A stretch of DNA of 64,000 bases from Streptomyces flavofungini (GTDB lineage Bacteria; Actinomycetota; Actinomycetes; Streptomycetales; Streptomycetaceae), in NCBI RefSeq assembly GCF_030388665.1, contig NZ_CP128846.1, positions 1,178,001 through 1,242,000 of the forward strand. The letters are read 5' to 3'. The notes under the pieces were generated by a model. It was not told where the DNA came from. It saw nothing but the letters and a program-made list of their open reading frames with translations, and ran no database searches. Shown here piece after piece: positions 14,201-27,200 of this stretch; the first letter of the stretch is position 1, and each line of letters begins with the position of its first letter. The position numbers and the translations under genes are program-made.

Positions 14201-15128
14201 CGCTGCTGGCGCCGTCCTGGTTGACGGCGGTGCCACGGACGACGGCCAGGACCTGGTGGCCGTTGCGGCGGGCGTCCGAGAGGCGCTCCAGGAGGAGCAG
14301 GCCGACGCCCTCGCCCCAGCCCGTGCCGTCGGCGGCCTCCGCGAAGGCCTTGCAGCGGCCGTCGGCGGCAAGGCCGCGCTGACGGCTGAACTCCACGAAC
14401 GTGTCCGGCGTCGACATGACGGTGACACCACCGGCGAGCGCCATGGTGCACTCGCCCTGGCGCAGCGCCTGCGCGGCGAGGTGCAGGGCGACGAGGGAGG
14501 ACGAGCAGGCCGTGTCGATGGTGACGGCGGGGCCCTCCAGGCCGAAGGTGTACGAGACGCGCCCGGAGGCGATGCTGCCCGCGCTGCCGTTGCCGAGGTA
14601 GCCCTCGAACTCCTCCAGGCCCTCGGGGTTGCTGAGGATGCGGTTGCCGTAGTCGCCGTACATGACGCCGACGAAGACTCCGGTCCTGGAGCCGCGCACG
14701 GACAGGGGGTCGACGCCCGCCCGCTCGAAGGCCTCCCAGGTCGATTCCAGGAGGAGGCGCTGCTGCGGGTCGATGGCGAGGGCCTCGCGCGGCGAGATCC
14801 CGAAGAAGGCGGGGTCGAACTCCGCCGCGTCGTGGAGGAATCCGCCCTCGCGGGCGTAGCTCTTGCCCGCGCGGGTGGGGTCGGGGTCGTGGAGGTCCGC
14901 GTCCCAGCCCCGGTCGTCCGGGAAGGGGGAGATCGCGTCCCCGCCGTCGGCGACGAGCTGCCAGAGGTCTTCCGGGCCGCTCACGCCGCCGGGGTAGCGG
15001 CAGCTCATCGCGACGATCGCGATGGGTTCCCGGCTCACCGACTCGGCGTCCTGTAGACGCTGCCGGGTCTGATGCAGATCCGCGGTAACTCGCTTGAGGT
15101 ACTCGCGGAGTTTCTGCTCGTTCGCCAT
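5298..15128 (-). CDS. Type I modular PKS, two modules (KS-AT-KR-ACP twice)
   Basis: The protein has 3,276 residues. The start ATG at 15128 follows GAAGGAG, and the first 30 residues form a coiled-coil docking helix. Module 4 has KS (TACSSS), AT with GQGSQ near 586 and HAFH near 771 (malonyl-CoA type), KR with TGGTGALG near 1226 and VLDDG (B-type), and ACP with GFDSL near 1539. Module 5 has KS (TACSSA, Cys near 1773), a malonyl-type AT (HAFH near 2324), KR with TGGTGALG near 2828 and ACP GFDSL near 3143. The second KR lacks LDD, carries Trp in AGVWG and has Gln three residues before the Tyr, which is the A1 pattern. Neither module has DH or ER, so both should leave hydroxyls of opposite stereochemical class. 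The acidic tail ending in ALDNSDS is a C-terminal docking domain for the downstream PKS. Confidence 0.97.
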   Translation of the reverse strand: MANEQKLREYLKRVTADLHQTRQRLQDAESVSREPIAIVAMSCRYPGGVSGPEDLWQLVADGGDAISPFPDDRGWDADLHDPDPTRAGKSYAREGGFLHDAAEFDPAFFGISPREALAIDPQQRLLLESTWEAFERAGVDPLSVRGSRTGVFVGVMYGDYGNRILSNPEGLEEFEGYLGNGSAGSIASGRVSYTFGLEGPAVTIDTACSSSLVALHLAAQALRQGECTMALAGGVTVMSTPDTFVEFSRQRGLAADGRCKAFAEAADGTGWGEGVGLLLLERLSDARRNGHQVLAVVRGTAVNQDGASSGLTAPNGPSQQRVIRAALANAGLTPADVDAVEAHGTGTTLGDPIEAQALLATYGQERPEAASGGTAPLWLGSVKSNLGHTQAAAGVAGVIKMVMAMRAGVLPRTLHVDRPNSHVDWSAGSVELLTEAREWAERDGGAPRRAGVSSFGVSGTNAHVIVEQAAVEEPAEQPEPAGPGGSGTAPVATAVVPWLVSARSPEALRAQAERLREHMAGREDLAPAAVGWSLLSGRALHEHRAVVFGREREEFLAGLGAVAAGGPGVVTGAVVEGRLGVVFTGQGSQRVGMGRELYEAFPVFADALDEVCAHLDGLLDQPLKDVMFGTDAEVLEQTGYAQPALFAVEVALYRLAESFGVRPEIVGGHSIGELTAAYVAGLWSLEDAAQLVAARGRLMQSLPEGGGMLAVQAAEADVLPLLEGLAESVGVAAVNGPSQVVLSGDLKVLEGLEEKLRGEGRKVRWLKVSHAFHSPLMDPVLDDFRKVAEGLTYQVPKLSVVSNVTGELADSARLRDPEYWVRHIREAVRFHDGLTALAGFGASTVLELGPDAVLTAMAHDTLTDPASQAGLVAAVRKDRPEPDTFLAALAHLHVRGTTVDWSRFFEPVEARRRVDLPTYAFQRQHLWLNPLEQAPGAAGDGFDPADASFWKAVEDEDLAALTGALDVDEEAPLRSVLPALTAWRRQRHERSELDRWQYRTTWKPLAKPSRAALMGTWLVVARADATDEPWLDASVQALEQAGARARVLRVDTGDADRDTLRAQVADALAEQGEDAGTGTTLTGVLSLLACAPADVLSTLALVQALGDAAVAAPLWVATRGAVCVGASDSVADADGAAVWGLGRVVALEHPERWGGLVDLPGTADARAMSRLTQVLGATSGEDQVAVRGSGVFARRLVRAAFGDAPLGESSAGEWSPNGGTVLVTGGTGALGGHVARWLARAGAGHVLLTSRRGSEAPGALELRDELLELGVRVTVAACDAADREALARVLDAVPDDVPLTGVFHTAGVLDDGVLDGLTPDRMAAVFRAKAESARNLDELTRDADLSAFVLFSSLTGTVGAPGQGNYAAANAFLDALAEQRRAAGRPALSLAWGPWAGSGMAADDGSDERMRQAGLPVMDPARAIEVLRRATHHATAPDATAHLVVADIVWDRFADGFTATRHSTLFDDLPETAAARADRPTGAGDTEVTSLKGQLAAQSRPEAERTLLDLVRNQAAAVLGHGGTEAVPGDSAFKGLGFDSLTSVEFRNRLGAATGLTLPATLVFDHPSPRSVADYLSGLLLTGPDPDTTVPTTVAATGPVDDDPIAIVSMSCRFPGGVRDPEDLWRLVADGVDALGEFPADRGWDTGALYDPDPATPGATYARQGGFLPDAGAFDADFFGISPREALAMDPQQRLLLETAWELFERAGIAPPSLHGSRTGVFAGTNGQDYLDLLKDAPEGAEGYIGTGNAASVVSGRLSYAFGFEGPAMTVDTACSSALVALHLAAQALRQGECDLALAGGVTVMSTPSAFIEFSRQRGLAADGRCKAFAEAADGTGWGEGAGLLLLERLSDARRNGHQVLAVVRGSAINQDGASNGLTAPNGPSQQRVIRAALANAGLTPADVDAVEAHGTGTTLGDPIEAQALLATYGQERATEEPLWLGSVKSNIGHTQAAAGAAGVIKMVMAMRHGMLPPTLHVDEPSTHVDWSAGSVELLTEAREWAERDGGAPRRAGVSSFGVSGTNAHVIVEQAPAAEPVEPAGEVTPVTPVPWLVSARSAEALRAQAGRLVNHLNGRPEAEPADVAWSLLSGRALHEHRAVVLGHGRDELLAGLDAVASGGSGAVTGSVTEGRLGVVFTGQGSQRVGMGRELYEAFPVFADALDEVCAHLDGLLERPLKDVMFGSDADLLEQTGYAQPALFAVEVALYRLAESFGVRPEIVGGHSIGELTAAYVAGLWSLEDAAQLVAARGRLMQSLPEGGGMLAVQAAEADVLPLLEGLSGSVGVAAVNGPSQVVLSGDRTVLEGLEERLRGEGRKVRWLKVSHAFHSPLMDPVLEDFRKVAKGLTYQVPKLSVVSNVTGELADSARLREPEYWVRHIREAVRFHDGLATLTGQGVSTLLELGPDAVLTAMAHDTITDPAAQAGLIGGLRKDRPEPDTFLAALAKAHVRGVEVDWTPLYARAEARRRVDLPTYAFQHRTYWPEPKGSGTSAADRSDGVDAEFWEVVQREDLEGLAETLDLDQEASLKSVLPALATWRRRQQEQHQVEALRYRVTWKPLPGDRSPAAGPAFGGTWALVVPAGAVGHPWSTAAEEALAAAGADVRRVVVRDEVVERTAMARLLREPGAGEAASDGDAALAGVLSLLALDERPYGHAASGAEDAVDGPGPDAPALTWGMAATLALTQAVVDAEVGGRLWIATCGAVSVGDADPVRSVTQGQAWGFGRVVGLEHPDVWGGLIDLTETTGSTGTTGGVETADATNGSEVSVSTVPARARDLLTTLLTRTAAPGFTEDQLAVRTSGVHVRRLVRAPRGTAPATPWQPRGTVLVTGGTGALGAHVARWCASGGAQHLVLTSRRGPDAPGAAELRAELEDLGAKVTVAACDVADRDALARLLAAIPADAPLSAVVHAAGLGQDLTIDETGPEDFAEIVAAKTAGAAHLDDLLGDTPLDAFVLFSSIAGVWGSGGQAAYAAANAFLDGLAERRRAQGRAVTSVAWGPWGGSGMAGDDAAAAHLRKRGLPVLRPESAIAALRHALDRRETLVTVADVDWERFAPAFTVRRPSPLLDDLPEARRALDAASADQDAGTAGAADAAAALRDRLADATPAERERTVLNLVRAEVAAVLGHTGTEAVREDRAFKDFGFDSLTAVELRTRLNAATGLSLPSTLVFDHPTPGELALQLLAELLPDAAADALAADGPDGDGSGADDPADAEVRRALAAVPIARLREAGLVDALLSLAAGDTGAGVGTADDDDADASIDAMDVANLIQLALDNSDS

Positions 15129-15164
15129 TTCGGTGCGACTCCTTCAACGCAGAGGGCCGACCCC

Positions 15165-15210
15165 ATCACATCGGCGGGAGGGCAGGGGCAACAACCCCTA
15201 CCCTCCCCCT
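15165..15210 (-). promoter_or_regulatory. Candidate activator site and promoter for the second PKS gene (site D)
   Basis: On the minus strand AGGGG occurs twice, with starts 11 bp apart (+ strand CCCCT at 15195-15199 and 15206-15210). A gap of 24 bp leads to the -10-like hexamer TGTGAT (15170-15165), about 37 bp before the start codon. It lies in the 115-bp gap between the first and second PKS genes, so the second PKS probably has its own promoter. The same arrangement recurs at three other promoters of the cluster. Confidence 0.6.
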
Positions 15211-15243
15211 ACGGACCCCTTGAGGAATTTCCAGGAATTACTT

Positions 15244-18200
15244 TCAGGAGACGCCGAGTTCGTTGTCGATGAAGTCGAACATGTCATCGTCGTCGGCGTC
15301 TTCGAGCTGGTCCGCGATGGCGGCCCCGGCGTTCCCGGCGGGCTCGGTGGTGTCGAGCCTGCCGAGCAGCGCCCGCAGCCTGCCGCGCACTGCGGTCCGT
15401 TCGTCGCCTGTCAGGGCGCCCGCGGCCAGCGCCGCTTCCAGTCCGGCAAGCTCGGCGATCACCCCGCCCGGCCGCGCTCCCGCGACCTGTTCTGTCGGCT
15501 CCGTGCCGCTCGGCAGGCTCTCGTCCAGGTAGGAGGCGAGTGCCGCCGGCGACGGGTAGTCGAAGATCAGGGTGGCGGGCAGGCGCAGTCCGGAAAGGGA
15601 GTTCAGCCGATTCCGGAGTTCCACCGCGGTGAGCGAGTCGACGCCCAATTCCAGGAATCCACGGGTGGCCCCTATTGCCTCGGGCCCGGAATGCCCGAGC
15701 ACCGCCGCCACATTACCCCGCACGGCGTCGAGCAGGGCCCGTTCGCGCTCCTCGGTGGAAAGTCCCGCCAATTCCCTGACGAGGGCGGGGCCCGTGCCGC
15801 CCGGCTCGGCCGCGTTCCCGGAGCGCGCGAGCGCCCTGTCGACGCGGCGGGCCGGGGCGGGCACCAGGTCCGCGAACACGGGCTGTACGCCGTCGGGGCC
15901 GGCGGAGGCCCGCAGGGACGCGGTGTCCAGGCGCAGGGGTACGAGCACGGCGGGGGCGGCCTGGTCCCGCGGCGGTGCGGGGGTCGACGGGGCGGAGGTC
16001 AGGGTCACGGCGGCGTCGAGCAGTGCCAGGCCCTCCCGCGTGGACAGTGCGGCGACGCCACCGCGCGCCATGCGGCCCAGGTCGGCGCCGGCCAGCTTGC
16101 CCGTCATGTCGCTCTCCTGCGCCCACAGGCCCCAGGCGAGGGAAGTCGCCGGAAGTCCCTGGGCCCGGCGTACGGCCGCGAGGGCGTCCAGGACGCTGTT
16201 GGCGGCCGCGTAGTTGCCCTGGCCCGGGCTGCCGAGGACTCCGGCAGCGGAGGAGAACAGGACGAACGCCGACAGGTCCAGGCCGGCCGTCAGCTCGTGC
16301 AGGTTCAGAGCGGCGTCCACCTTCGCGCGCAGGACCGTGTCCAGGCGCTCCGGCGTCAGCGAGGTGATCACACCGTCGTCGAGTACGCCCGCGACGTGCA
16401 CCACACCCGACAGCTCACCCCCCACCCGCTCCAGCAGGACACCCAGCGCCTCGCGGTCGGCCACGTCACACGCCGCCACAGTGGCATCGACGCCCGACTC
16501 AGCCAGCTCGGCGACGAGTTCCGCCGCTCCGGGCGCCTCGTCACCGCGACGCGAGACCAGCAGCAGGTCGCGTACACCGTGCTGCTCGGCAAGGTGCTTC
16601 GCCACGACCCGCCCCAGGCCCCCGAAGGCACCCGTGACCAGGACAGTGCCCGCACCGAACGGAGCAGTCACCTCCCCGGCCGGGGTCACGGGGACCCGTG
16701 TCAGCCGCGGCACCCACACCTCGCCTTCCCGCACGGCCACCTCGGGCTCACCCGAAGCCAGGACGGCGGCGAGCATCGGCGTGGCCACCGAACCGGTGTT
16801 CACGAAGGCACCCAGGTCCACGCCTCCGTGCGCGTCCGTGTGCCTGTCCGCGTCCACGAGGACGAAGCGACCCGGGTGCTCCACCTGCGCCGACCGCACC
16901 AGGCCCCAGATCGCCGCCCCCGCAGGGTCGACCTCCTCGTCCGTGCCCCCGGCGTCGACCGCCCCGCGCGTCACGACCACGAGCCGCGCGTCCTCGAACC
17001 GCTCGTCGGCGAGCCACGCCTGCACCACGGCGAGGGCGTCGGCCAGCGTCGCGGAGACGGCCTTCGCTCCGGGGAGCCCGGCGCCTCCCGCGTCCGGCGT
17101 TCCGCCCGCGCGCCACAGCACCGCTGCGGGCGGTGTCTCCCCGGCCGCGAGCGCCGCGCCCAGGGCGGTGAGGTCCGCGTGAACCCGGGCGGCCGGTACC
17201 GCCTCGGTGTCCCCGATGAGCACCAGCGGCACGTCTTCGACAGCCGTACCCCCGGCCTGCCGCTTCCACGTGACGTGGAACAGCGAGTCGCCGACGGGGC
17301 CGCGGAGCTGTTCGTCCGAGACCGGGCGCGACACCAGCGAGTCCACGGTGGCGACGACCTGCCCGGCCTGGTCGGCGAGCGTCAGCGTGACGGCGTCGGC
17401 TCCGGCGCCGCGCAGGCGCACCCGGACCGCGGCGGCGCCCGCCTGGTGCAGGCGTACGCCGCTCCAGGCGAAGGGCAGCCCGAGGCCCTGGCGTTCGCCG
17501 TCGCCGTCCTGCGCTCCGGGCAGCAGGAGGGTGGCGTGGAGCGCGGCGTCCAAGAGGGCCGGGTGCAGGGTGAAGGCCTCGGCGTCCGCGTCGTCCGGCA
17601 GGGCGACTTCGGCGAAGACCTCGTCGCCGCGCCGCCAGGCCGCGCGCAGCCCCTGGAACACCGGGCCGTAGCCGTAGCCCGTCCCTGCCAGGCGGTCGTA
17701 CAGCTCGGCCGCGTCGTCGATGGGCTCCGCGTCGCGCGGCGGCCACTCGGACAGGGCCTGGGGCCCGTCCTCGTCGGCGGCGGGCGCGACGGCTTCGGCG
17801 GAGAGGAATCCGGCCGCGTGCCGGGTCCACGGGCCCTCGGGGTCGGCCTCGTCGCGCGAGTGGACGCTCACCGGGGCACGCCCGTCGTCGTCCGCGGCGC
17901 CGACGCTGACCTGCAACTGCACCGCTCCCCGCTCCGGCAGCACCAGCGGGGCGGCCAGCGTCAGCTCCTCGAGCACCCCGCAGCCCACCTCGTCACCGGC
18001 CCGCACGGCCAGTTCCACGAAGGCGGTACCGGGCAGCAGCACTCGACCACCCACCGCGTGATCCGCGAGCCACGGATGCGTCGCCACCGACAGGCGGCCC
18101 GCCAGCAGATGGCCACCGGAGTCCACCAGCGGCACGGCCGCCCCGAGCAGCGGGTGCCCGGCGGCCGCGAGGCCCGTGGCCGACACGTCGCCCGCGCCGC

Positions 18201-21200
18201 GCACGGCCCCGCTCGGCCAGTATCGACGTCCCTGGAAGGCGTACGTGGGCAGGTCCACGCGACGCCGCGAGCCGACCGGCGCGTACAGCGGCGTCCAGTC
18301 GACGTCCACTCCGCGCACGTACAGCTGCGCGAGAGCCGTCAGGAACGTGTCCGGTTCGGCGCGGTCCTTGCGCACGGCCGCGACCAGACCCGCCTGCGCG
18401 TCCGGGTCGGTGATCGTGTCGTGGGCCATCGCCGTGAGCACCGCGTCCGGGCCGAGTTCGAGGAGGGTCGACACGCCCTGCCCGGTGAGCGCCCCGAGTC
18501 CGTCGTGGAACCGGACCGCGTCCCGCACGTGCCGCACCCAGTACTCCGGGTCCTGGAGCAGCGCGGGCTCCGCCAGTTCACCGGTCACGTTCGACACGAC
18601 GGGCAGCGTCAGTTCTTGATAGGTCAGTCCTTCGGCGACCTTGCGGAAGTCCTCCAGGACCGGGTCCATGAGCGGCGAGTGGAAGGCGTGGGAGACCTTC
18701 AGCCGTCGGACCTTGCGGCCCTCACCCCGCAGTTTCTCCTCCAGGCCCTCCAGGACGGTGAGGTCACCGGAGAGCACGACCTGCGTCGGCCCGTTCACGG
18801 CCGCCACACCCGCACGGTCCTCCAGCCCCACCAGCAGCGGCAGCACGTCCGCCTCGGCGGCCTGCACCGCCAGCATGCCCCCACCCTCCGGCAGCGACTG
18901 CATCAACCGACCACGCGCAGCCACCAGTCGAGCCGCGTCCTCCAGCAACCACAGCCCCGCCACATACACGGCCGTCAGCTCACCGATCGAGTGCCCGCCC
19001 ACGATCTCGGGCCGCACTCCGAAGGACTCGGCCAGACGGAACAGAGCGACTTCCACCGCGAACAGCGCAGGCTGCGCATACCCCGTGCGCTCCAACACCT
19101 CGGCATCCGCACCGAACATCACGTCCTTCAACGGACGCTCAAGCAGCCCGTCCAGGTGCGCGCACACCTCGTCCAGCGCATCGGCGAACACGGGGAACGC
19201 CTCGTACAACTCACGCCCCATCCCGAGCCGCTGACTGCCCTGCCCGGTGAAGACCACCCCGAGACGGCCCTCGACCACCGAGCCCGACACGACCCCCGGG
19301 CCGCCGGAGGCCAGTGCCTCCAGGCCGGTCAGGAACTCCTGTCGCTCCCGCCCGAAGACCACGGCCCGGTGCTCGTGCGCGGCACGGCCCGACAGCAGGG
19401 ACCAGCCCACGTCCACGGGGCTGACTTCGGTGTGCGTCTCCGCGTGTTCCCGCAGTCTCGAGGCCTGGGCTCGCAGGGCGTCCGCGCTGCGGCCCGACAC
19501 CGGCCAGGGCAGGGCGGTCGCCGGTGCCGCCACCGGAGGAGCGGTCTCGGCGGGCTCGACCGCCTGTGCCTGCTCCACGATCACGTGGGCGTTGGTGCCG
19601 CTCACGCCGAACGACGACACGCCCGCGCGACGCGGCGCACCGCCGTCCCGCTCGGCCCACTCCCGAGCCTCCGTAAGCAGCTCGACAGCGCCCGCCGACC
19701 AGTCCACGTGGGAGCTCGGCTCGTCCACGTGCAGGGTCTGCGGCAGCATCCCGTGGCGCATCGACATCACCATCTTGATGACACCGGCGACACCGGCGGC
19801 TGCCTGGGTGTGCCCGATGTTGGACTTGATGGAGCCCAGCCACAGGGGCCGGTCGGCCGATCGGCCCCTGCCGTACGTGGCGAGGAGCGCCTGCGCCTCG
19901 ATGGGGTCACCGAGCGTGGTGCCGGTGCCGTGCGCCTCGACGGCATCCACGTCACCCGCGGACAGTCCGGCGCTCTCCAACGCGGCCCGGATCACCCGCT
20001 GTTGGGACGGACCATTGGGGGCGGTCAGGCCGTTGGACGCGCCGTCCTGGTTCACGGCCGAGCCGCGGACGACGGCAAGCACCTCGTGCCCGTTGCGGCG
20101 CGCGTCGGACAGGCGCTCCAGGAGCAGCAGGCCGACGCCCTCGCCCCAACCCGTGCCGTCCGCCGCCTCCGCGAACGCCTTGCAGCGGCCGTCCGTAGCG
20201 AGGCCTCGCTGACGGCTGAACTCCACGAAGGTGTCCGGCGTCGACATGACGGTCACGCCGCCCGCGAGCGCCATGTCGCACTCACCCTGCCGCAGGGCCT
20301 GCGCCGCCAGGTGCAGGGCGACCAGGGACGAGGAGCACGCGGTGTCGACGGTGACGGCGGGGCCCTCCAGGCCGAAGGCGTAGGAGAGGCGGCCGGAGAC
20401 GACGCTGGCCGCGTTGCCCGTGCCGAGGTAGCCCTCGCCTCGGTCGGGGGCCGTGCGCAGGACGTCCTCGTAGTCCTGGCCGTTGGTGCCGGAGAAGACG
20501 CCGGTGCGGCTGCCGCGCAGGGTCACCGGGTCGATGCCCGCACGCTCGAAGGCCTCCCAGGCGGTCTCCAGGAGGAGTCGCTGCTGCGGGTCCATGGCCA
20601 GGGCCTCGCGCGGGGAGATGCCGAAGAAGTCCGCGTCGAAGTCGGCCATGTCGTGCAGGAAGCCGCCCTCGCGGACGTAGCTCGTCCCGGGGTGGTCGGG
20701 GTCCGGGTGGTAGAGCGACTCGACGTTCCAGCCGCGGTCGTCCGGCATGTCGCCGATGGCGTCCTCGCCGTCGCTGAGGAGCCGCCACAGGTCTTCGGGG
20801 GAACGGACGCCACCGGGGAAGCGGCAGCTCATGGCGACGATCGCGATGGGGTCGCCGTCCACCGCACCCGTCCGGGACCCGTCGGGCCCCGGGGTGTCGT
20901 CGCCGTGCGGGGCGAGGTCGCCGAGGAGTTCGTCGCGCAGGTGCGCGGCGAGTGCTTCGGGTGTGGGGTGGTCGAAGATCAGGGTCGCGGGGAGGTGGAG
21001 TCCGCCCGCCGCGCCGATGAGGTTGCGCAGTTCGACGGCGGTCAGGGAGTCGAAGCCGAGGTCCTTGAAGGGGCGGGTCGCGTCGACGGTCTTGGTGGCG
21101 GGGTAGCCGAGGACGGTCGCCACCCGGTCGCGTACGAGATCCAGGAGGACCCGGTCGCGTTCCGCCGCCGGAAGCACGGCGAGCCGTTCCGCGAGCGGCA

Positions 21201-24200
21201 GCTCGGAGGTGCCGGGAGCGGTGGCCGCCGTCCCGCCGCGTGCGCCCGTCGCCGACGGCTCGGTCGGGGCGGTGGGGCTCGTGAGCTGGTCGAACAGGTG
21301 GTTGGGGCGGGCCAGGGCGTAGGTCGGCGCGCAGACGTCCCAGTCGACGTCGGCGAGGGTGACCGCGGCCGGCGCCGTGTGCGTGTCGGGTCGCGCGGCG
21401 GACGCCAGCGCGGCTGCCATCGCGGCGACCGCGAGGTCCGGCTCCATCGCGGGCATGCCGCTGTCCCGTACGCGCTGCTCCACGACGCCGCCGTCGACGG
21501 CCATGCCGCCGCCGGCCCACGGCCCCCAGGCGAGGGACAGCGCGGGCAGGCCGAGCGACCTGCGGTGGTGGGCGAAGGCGTCCAGGAAGGCGTTGGCCGC
21601 CGCGTAGTTGCCCTGGCCGCCGATGCCCATGGAGCCCGCGACGGACGAGAAGAGGACGAACGCCGTCAGCTGTTCGTGGTCGTGTGTCAGCTCGTGGAGG
21701 TTCAGGGCCGCCTGGGCCTTGGGTCGGAACACGGTGGCGAACCGGTCCGCCGTCTGCCCGTCGAGCACACCGTCGTCCAGGACGCCCGCCGTGTGGAACA
21801 CCCCGGTCAACGGCACATCGTCCGGAATCTCCCCCAGGACCCGCGCCAGCGCCTCCCGGTCCGCCGCGTCACACGCCGCGATCGTCACCCGTACACCCAA
21901 CTCCAGCAATTCGTCACGCAGTTCGAGCGCACCCGGCGCCTCCGGCCCACGACGGCTCGTCAGCAGCACATGACCGGCACCCGCACGCGCCGCCCACCGC
22001 GCCACATGACCGCCGAGCGCACCCGTGCCACCGGTGATCAGCACCGTGCCGCCGTCGGCCGACCACTCCCCCGCCGGCGCTTCGCCGAGGCCCGCGCCGC
22101 CCGAGGGCACGCGCACCAGCCTGCGCGCGAAGACGCCGGAGCCGCGCACCGCCAGCTGGTCCTCACCCGAGGTCGACGCGGCGGCGAGGGAGTCGGCGAG
22201 CCGGAGGCCCGACCGCTCGTCGGCGGATTCGGGCAGGTCGACGAGGCCGCCCCAGAGCTGGGGCTGTTCCAGGGCGGCGACGCGGCCCATGCCCCACACG
22301 GTCGCCTGCGCGGGAGCCGACGGGCGGTCCGAGCGGCCGGTGCTCACGGCACCGCTCGTGGCCGCCCACAGGGGTGCCGCCACGTCCACGTCACCCAGGG
22401 CCTGGAGGAGGGCGAGCACGCCTTCGAGGCCGACGGGGACGGTCGGATGCGCCGAGCCCGCGGAGGGGTCGAGGGCGAGGAGGCAGAGCACTCCCTGGGG
22501 GTGGCCGGTGCCCGACTCGGCCTGTGCGTCGATGAGTTCACGGAGCTTGGCGCCGAGTGCGTCCCGGTGGGTCTCGTCGGCGCGCACCGCGATCCGGGTC
22601 ACGCGCGCGCCACGGGCCGCGAGGCCCGCGGTCGCGGCGGCGATCCACGGGTACGCGTCCTCGTCCGCGGGGGCGACCACCCACCAGGTGCCGTCGAAGG
22701 CCGCCGGGGCGAGGCCCGTCAGGGGCTTCCACGACTCCTGGTAGAGCCAGCGTCCGACGGTGGCGGCCTCGCGCCGCTGTCGTCGCCACGACGAGAGCAC
22801 CGGAAGCGCCTCGCCCAGCGCGGCCACGCCGTCGGCTTCACCCTGTGCGCCCAACTCGGCGCTCAGCGAGGCCAGGTCGCCCCTCTCCACGGCTTCCCAG
22901 AAGCGTGCCTCCACCTCGTCGACGCCGAGGCCGCCGCGGCCGACGGGCGCGGCGGACGCGGACAGGTCGAGCCAGTAGTGGTCGCGCTGGAAGGCGTACG
23001 TGGGCAGGTCGACGCGGGTGCGGGACTCCACGGGGGCGTACAGCGGCGTCCAGTCGACGTCGCAGCCGCGTGCGTGGAGTTGGGCGAGGGCGGTGAGGAA
23101 CGTGGCGGGTTCGGGGCGGTCCTTGCGGGCTGCGGCGACGAGACCGGCCTGGGCGGCCGGGTCGGTGAGGGTGTCGTGGGCCATCGCCGTGAGCACCGCG
23201 TCCGGGCCGAGTTCGAGGAGCGTGGACGCCTCGAAGGCGGTGAGCGCCCCGAGTCCGTCGTGGAAGCGGACGGCCTCGCGGATGTGGCGGACCCAGTAGT
23301 CGGGGTCCTTGAGCTGGGCGGGCTCCGCCAGTTCGCCCGTGACATTGGAGACGACGGGCAGCTTCGGGTCCTGGTAGGCGAGGCCCTGCGCGACGGCGCG
23401 GAACTCCTCCAGGATCGGATCCATGAGCGGCGAGTGGAAGGCGTGGGACACCTTCAGCCACCGCACCTTGCGGCCCTCACCCCGCAGCCTCTCCTCCAGG
23501 CCCTCCAGGACCTTGAGGTCACCGGAGAGCACCACCTGCGACGGCCCGTTCACGGCCGCCACACCCACGCTGCCGGAAAGGCCTTCGAGCAGCGGCAACA
23601 TGTCCGCCTCGGCGGCCTGCACCGCCAGCATGCCCCCACCCTCCGGCAACGACTGCATCAACCGACCACGCGCGACGACCAGTCGAGCCGCGTCCTCCAG
23701 CGACCACAGTCCGGCCACATACGCGGCCGTCAGCTCACCGATCGAGTGGCCACCGACGATCTCGGGCCGCACCCCGAAGGACTCCGCCAGACGGAACAGA
23801 GCCACCTCGACGGCGAACAGCGCGGGCTGCGCGTAGGCGGTCTGCGCCAGCGTCTCGGTGTCCGCCTCCGCTTCCGTCCCCGTGCCGAACATGACGTCCT
23901 TCAGCGGGCGCTCAAGCAGCCCGTCCACGTGCGCGCACACCTCGTCCAGGGCGTCGGCGAAGACGGGGAACGCCTCGTACAACTCCCTTCCCATGCCCAC
24001 GCGTTGGCTGCCCTGACCCGTGAAGACGACCCCGAGACGGCCCTCGACCACCGACCCGGTGACGACCCCCGAGCCGCCGGAGGCCACCGCCCCGAGTCCG
24101 GCGAGGAACTCCTCCCGCTCCCGACCGAAGACGACGGCCCGGTGCTCGTGCAGGGCGCGCCCCGAGAGCAGCGACCAGCCGACACCGACAGCATCGAGGT

Positions 24201-27200
24201 CGTCGTGCCCCGCCACGTGCTCCCGCAGGGTCTCCGCCTGCGCCCGCAGCGCCTCCGCGCCGCGGGCCGACACCACCCACGGCACCACGGGCACAGCCAC
24301 CGGAGCGGCGCCACCGGGCTCGGCCGCCTCGGCGGGCTCGACGGGCTGCGCCTGCTCCACGATCACGTGGGCGTTGGTGCCGCTCACACCGAACGACGAC
24401 ACGCCCGCGCGACGCGGCGCACCGCCCTGGCGCCCCGGCCACTCCCGGGGCTCCGTGAGGAGCCGGACAGCCCCCGCTTCCCAGTCCACATGGGAGCTCG
24501 GCTCGTCCACGTGCAGGGTCTGCGGCAGCACACCCTCGCGCATCGCCATGACCATCTTGATGACACCCGCGACACCGGCGGCTGCCTGGGTGTGCCCGAT
24601 GTTGGACTTGATGGAGCCCAGCCACAGAGGCTCGCGCCCGGCCGGACCTTCCGGCCGCGTCTGCCCGTACGTGGCGAGGAGCGCCTGCGCCTCGATGGGA
24701 TCGCCGAGCGTGGTGCCGGTGCCGTGCGCCTCGACGGCATCCACGTCACCCGCGGACAGTCCGGCGCTCTCCAATGCGGCCCGGATCACCCGCTGTTGGG
24801 ACGGACCATTGGGGGCGGTCAGGCCGTTGGACGCGCCGTCCTGGTTCACGGCCGAGCCGCGGACAACGGCAAGCACCTCGTGCCCGTTGCGGCGCGCGTC
24901 GGACAGGCGCTCCAGGAGCAGCAGGCCGACGCCCTCGCCCCAACCCGTGCCGTCCGCCGCCTCCGCGAACGCCTTGCAGCGGCCGTCCGTAGCGAGGCCT
25001 CGCTGACGGCTGAACTGCACGAACGTGTCGGGGGACGACATGACGGTCACGCCGCCCGCGAGCGCCATGTCGCACTCGCCCTGACGCAGGGCCTGCGCCG
25101 CCAGGTGCAGGGCGACGAGCGACGCCGAGCAGGCGGTGTCGACGGTGACGGCGGGGCCCTCCAGGCCGAAGGCGTAGGAGAGGCGGCCGGACATGACGCT
25201 GACCGCGTTGCCGGTGAGGACGTGGCTCTCGATGTCCTGGGGGACGGCGGCCATGCGGGGGAGGTAGTCGTCGCCGTTGGAGCCGACGAAGACGCCCGCG
25301 CGGGTGCCGCGCAGCGTCGTCGGGTCGATGCCCGCGCGTTCGAACAACTCCCATGATGTTTCCAGGAGTTGGCGCTGCTGCGGGTCCATGGCCAGGGCCT
25401 CGCGCGGGGAGATCCCGAAGAAGTCCGCGTCGAAGCCGCCCGCGCCGGACAGGAACCCGCCCTCGCGGACGTAGGTCTTGCCCGCGCGGTCGGGGTCCGG
25501 GTCGTAGAGCTCGGCGAGGTCCCAGCCGCGGTCGGCCGGGAACTCGCCCATGGCGTCCCGGCCCTCGGCGACGAGGCGCCACAGGTCCTCGGGGCCGCGC
25601 ACCCCGCCGGGGAAGCGGCAGCTCATCGCGACGATCGCCACAGGGTCGTCGTCGGCGGACACGGGGGCGGTGGCGGCGGTGCCGCGGGGCTCGGTCGCGG
25701 CCGCGTCGGCGCCGAAGGTCTCCGTGGCCAAGTGGGCCGCGAGGACGGTGGAGTTGGGGTAGTCGAAGACGAGGGAGGCGGGCAGGCGCAGGCCCGTTGC
25801 CGCCTGGAGGCGGTTGCGCAGTTCCACGGCGGTGAGGGAGTCGAAGCCCAGCTCGCGGAAGGCCCGGCCCGGGTCGACGGCCTCGGCGGCGGAGTGGCCG
25901 AGGACGGCGGCGGCCTGGGCGCGGACGAAGGTGACGAGGGCCGCCTCACGCTCCGCCCCGGGCAGGGGCGCGAGCTGCCGTATCCAGTCGGGGCCGGAGA
26001 CGGCGCGGCCGCCCGTGGCATCGGGGGCGGTGTCCGCGGGAGCGGCGGTCCGCTCCCGCACCTCGGGGATCGCGGCGAAGAGGGGGTTGGGGCGGGCCGC
26101 GACGAAGCCGGGCAGGAAGGTGTCCCAGTCGACGGCCGCGATGACGACACTGGCGTCGCCGCGCTCGACGGCGTCCCGCAGGGCGGCGACGGCCCGCTCC
26201 GGCGGCATCGGCGGCATGCCGTCGCGCCGGGTCCGCTCGGCGCGCACGGCGGTGTCGGCGAGCCCCGCGCCCTCCCAGGTGCCCCAGGCGACGGAGGTCG
26301 CGGGCAGGCCGTCGGCGCGACGCTGTTCGGCGAGGGCGTCCAAGTAGGCGTTCGCGGCGGCGTAGTTGGCCTGACCGGCGTTGCCGAACGCGCCCGACGC
26401 CGACGAGTACAGGACGAACGCGTCCAGGTCCAGGTCCCGGGTCAGGTCGTGCAGGGCGGTGGCCGCCGGGGACTTGGGGCGCAGCACGCCATCGAAGCGT
26501 TCGGGGGTGAGGCCGTCCACGGTCCCGTCGTCGAGGGTTCCGGCCGTGTGCACGACGGCCGTGAGGGGCGCGTCGGCGGGGATCCCGGCCAGGACCCGTG
26601 CCAGGGCGTCCCGGTCGGCCGCGTCGCAGGCGGCCAGGGTCACGCGGACGCCGAACTCCTCCAGTTCGGCGCGGAGTTCGGCGGCTCCGGGCGCGTCCGG
26701 GCCCCGCCTGCTCGTGAGGACGAGGTGCTCGGCGCCCGCCCCCGCGAGCCAGCGGGCGACGTGCCCGCCGAGCGCGCCCGTGCCGCCCGTGACCAGGACG
26801 GTGCCGCGGGGCGTCCACGGAGTGCCGCGGGTGAGGTCGGCGCCCGCCGCCTCACCGCGGAGCAGGCGCCGTACGAACACGCCGGACCCGCGCACCGCGA
26901 GCTGGTCCTCCACGGCGCCGTCCGCCCGAGGCCCGTCAAAGGCCGCGGTGAGGATCGCGGCGAGGCGGGCACCGGCCCGGGTGTCGTAGGAGCGCGGTAC
27001 GTCGACGAGTCCGCCCCAGCGGTCGGGGTGTTCGAGCGCCGCGGTCCGGCCGAAGCCCCACAGGTGGGCCTGGACGGGGTGGTCGAGCCGGTCGCTGCGC
27101 CCCGTGGACACGGCGCTCTCGGTGAGGGCCCACAGCGGGGCGTCGGTGCCGGTGTCACCGAGGGCCTGCAGGAGGGCCAGGGTGGCGGCGAGCCCGGCGG

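Noticed and set aside
15094..25356. A 3,420-codon open frame on the plus strand
   Set aside because: It is antisense to two PKS genes with full domain homology and shows only Gly/Arg/His-rich low-complexity translation, an artefact of high GC content. Other giant plus-strand frames at 27-12620 and 25369-28881 are rejected for the same reason.
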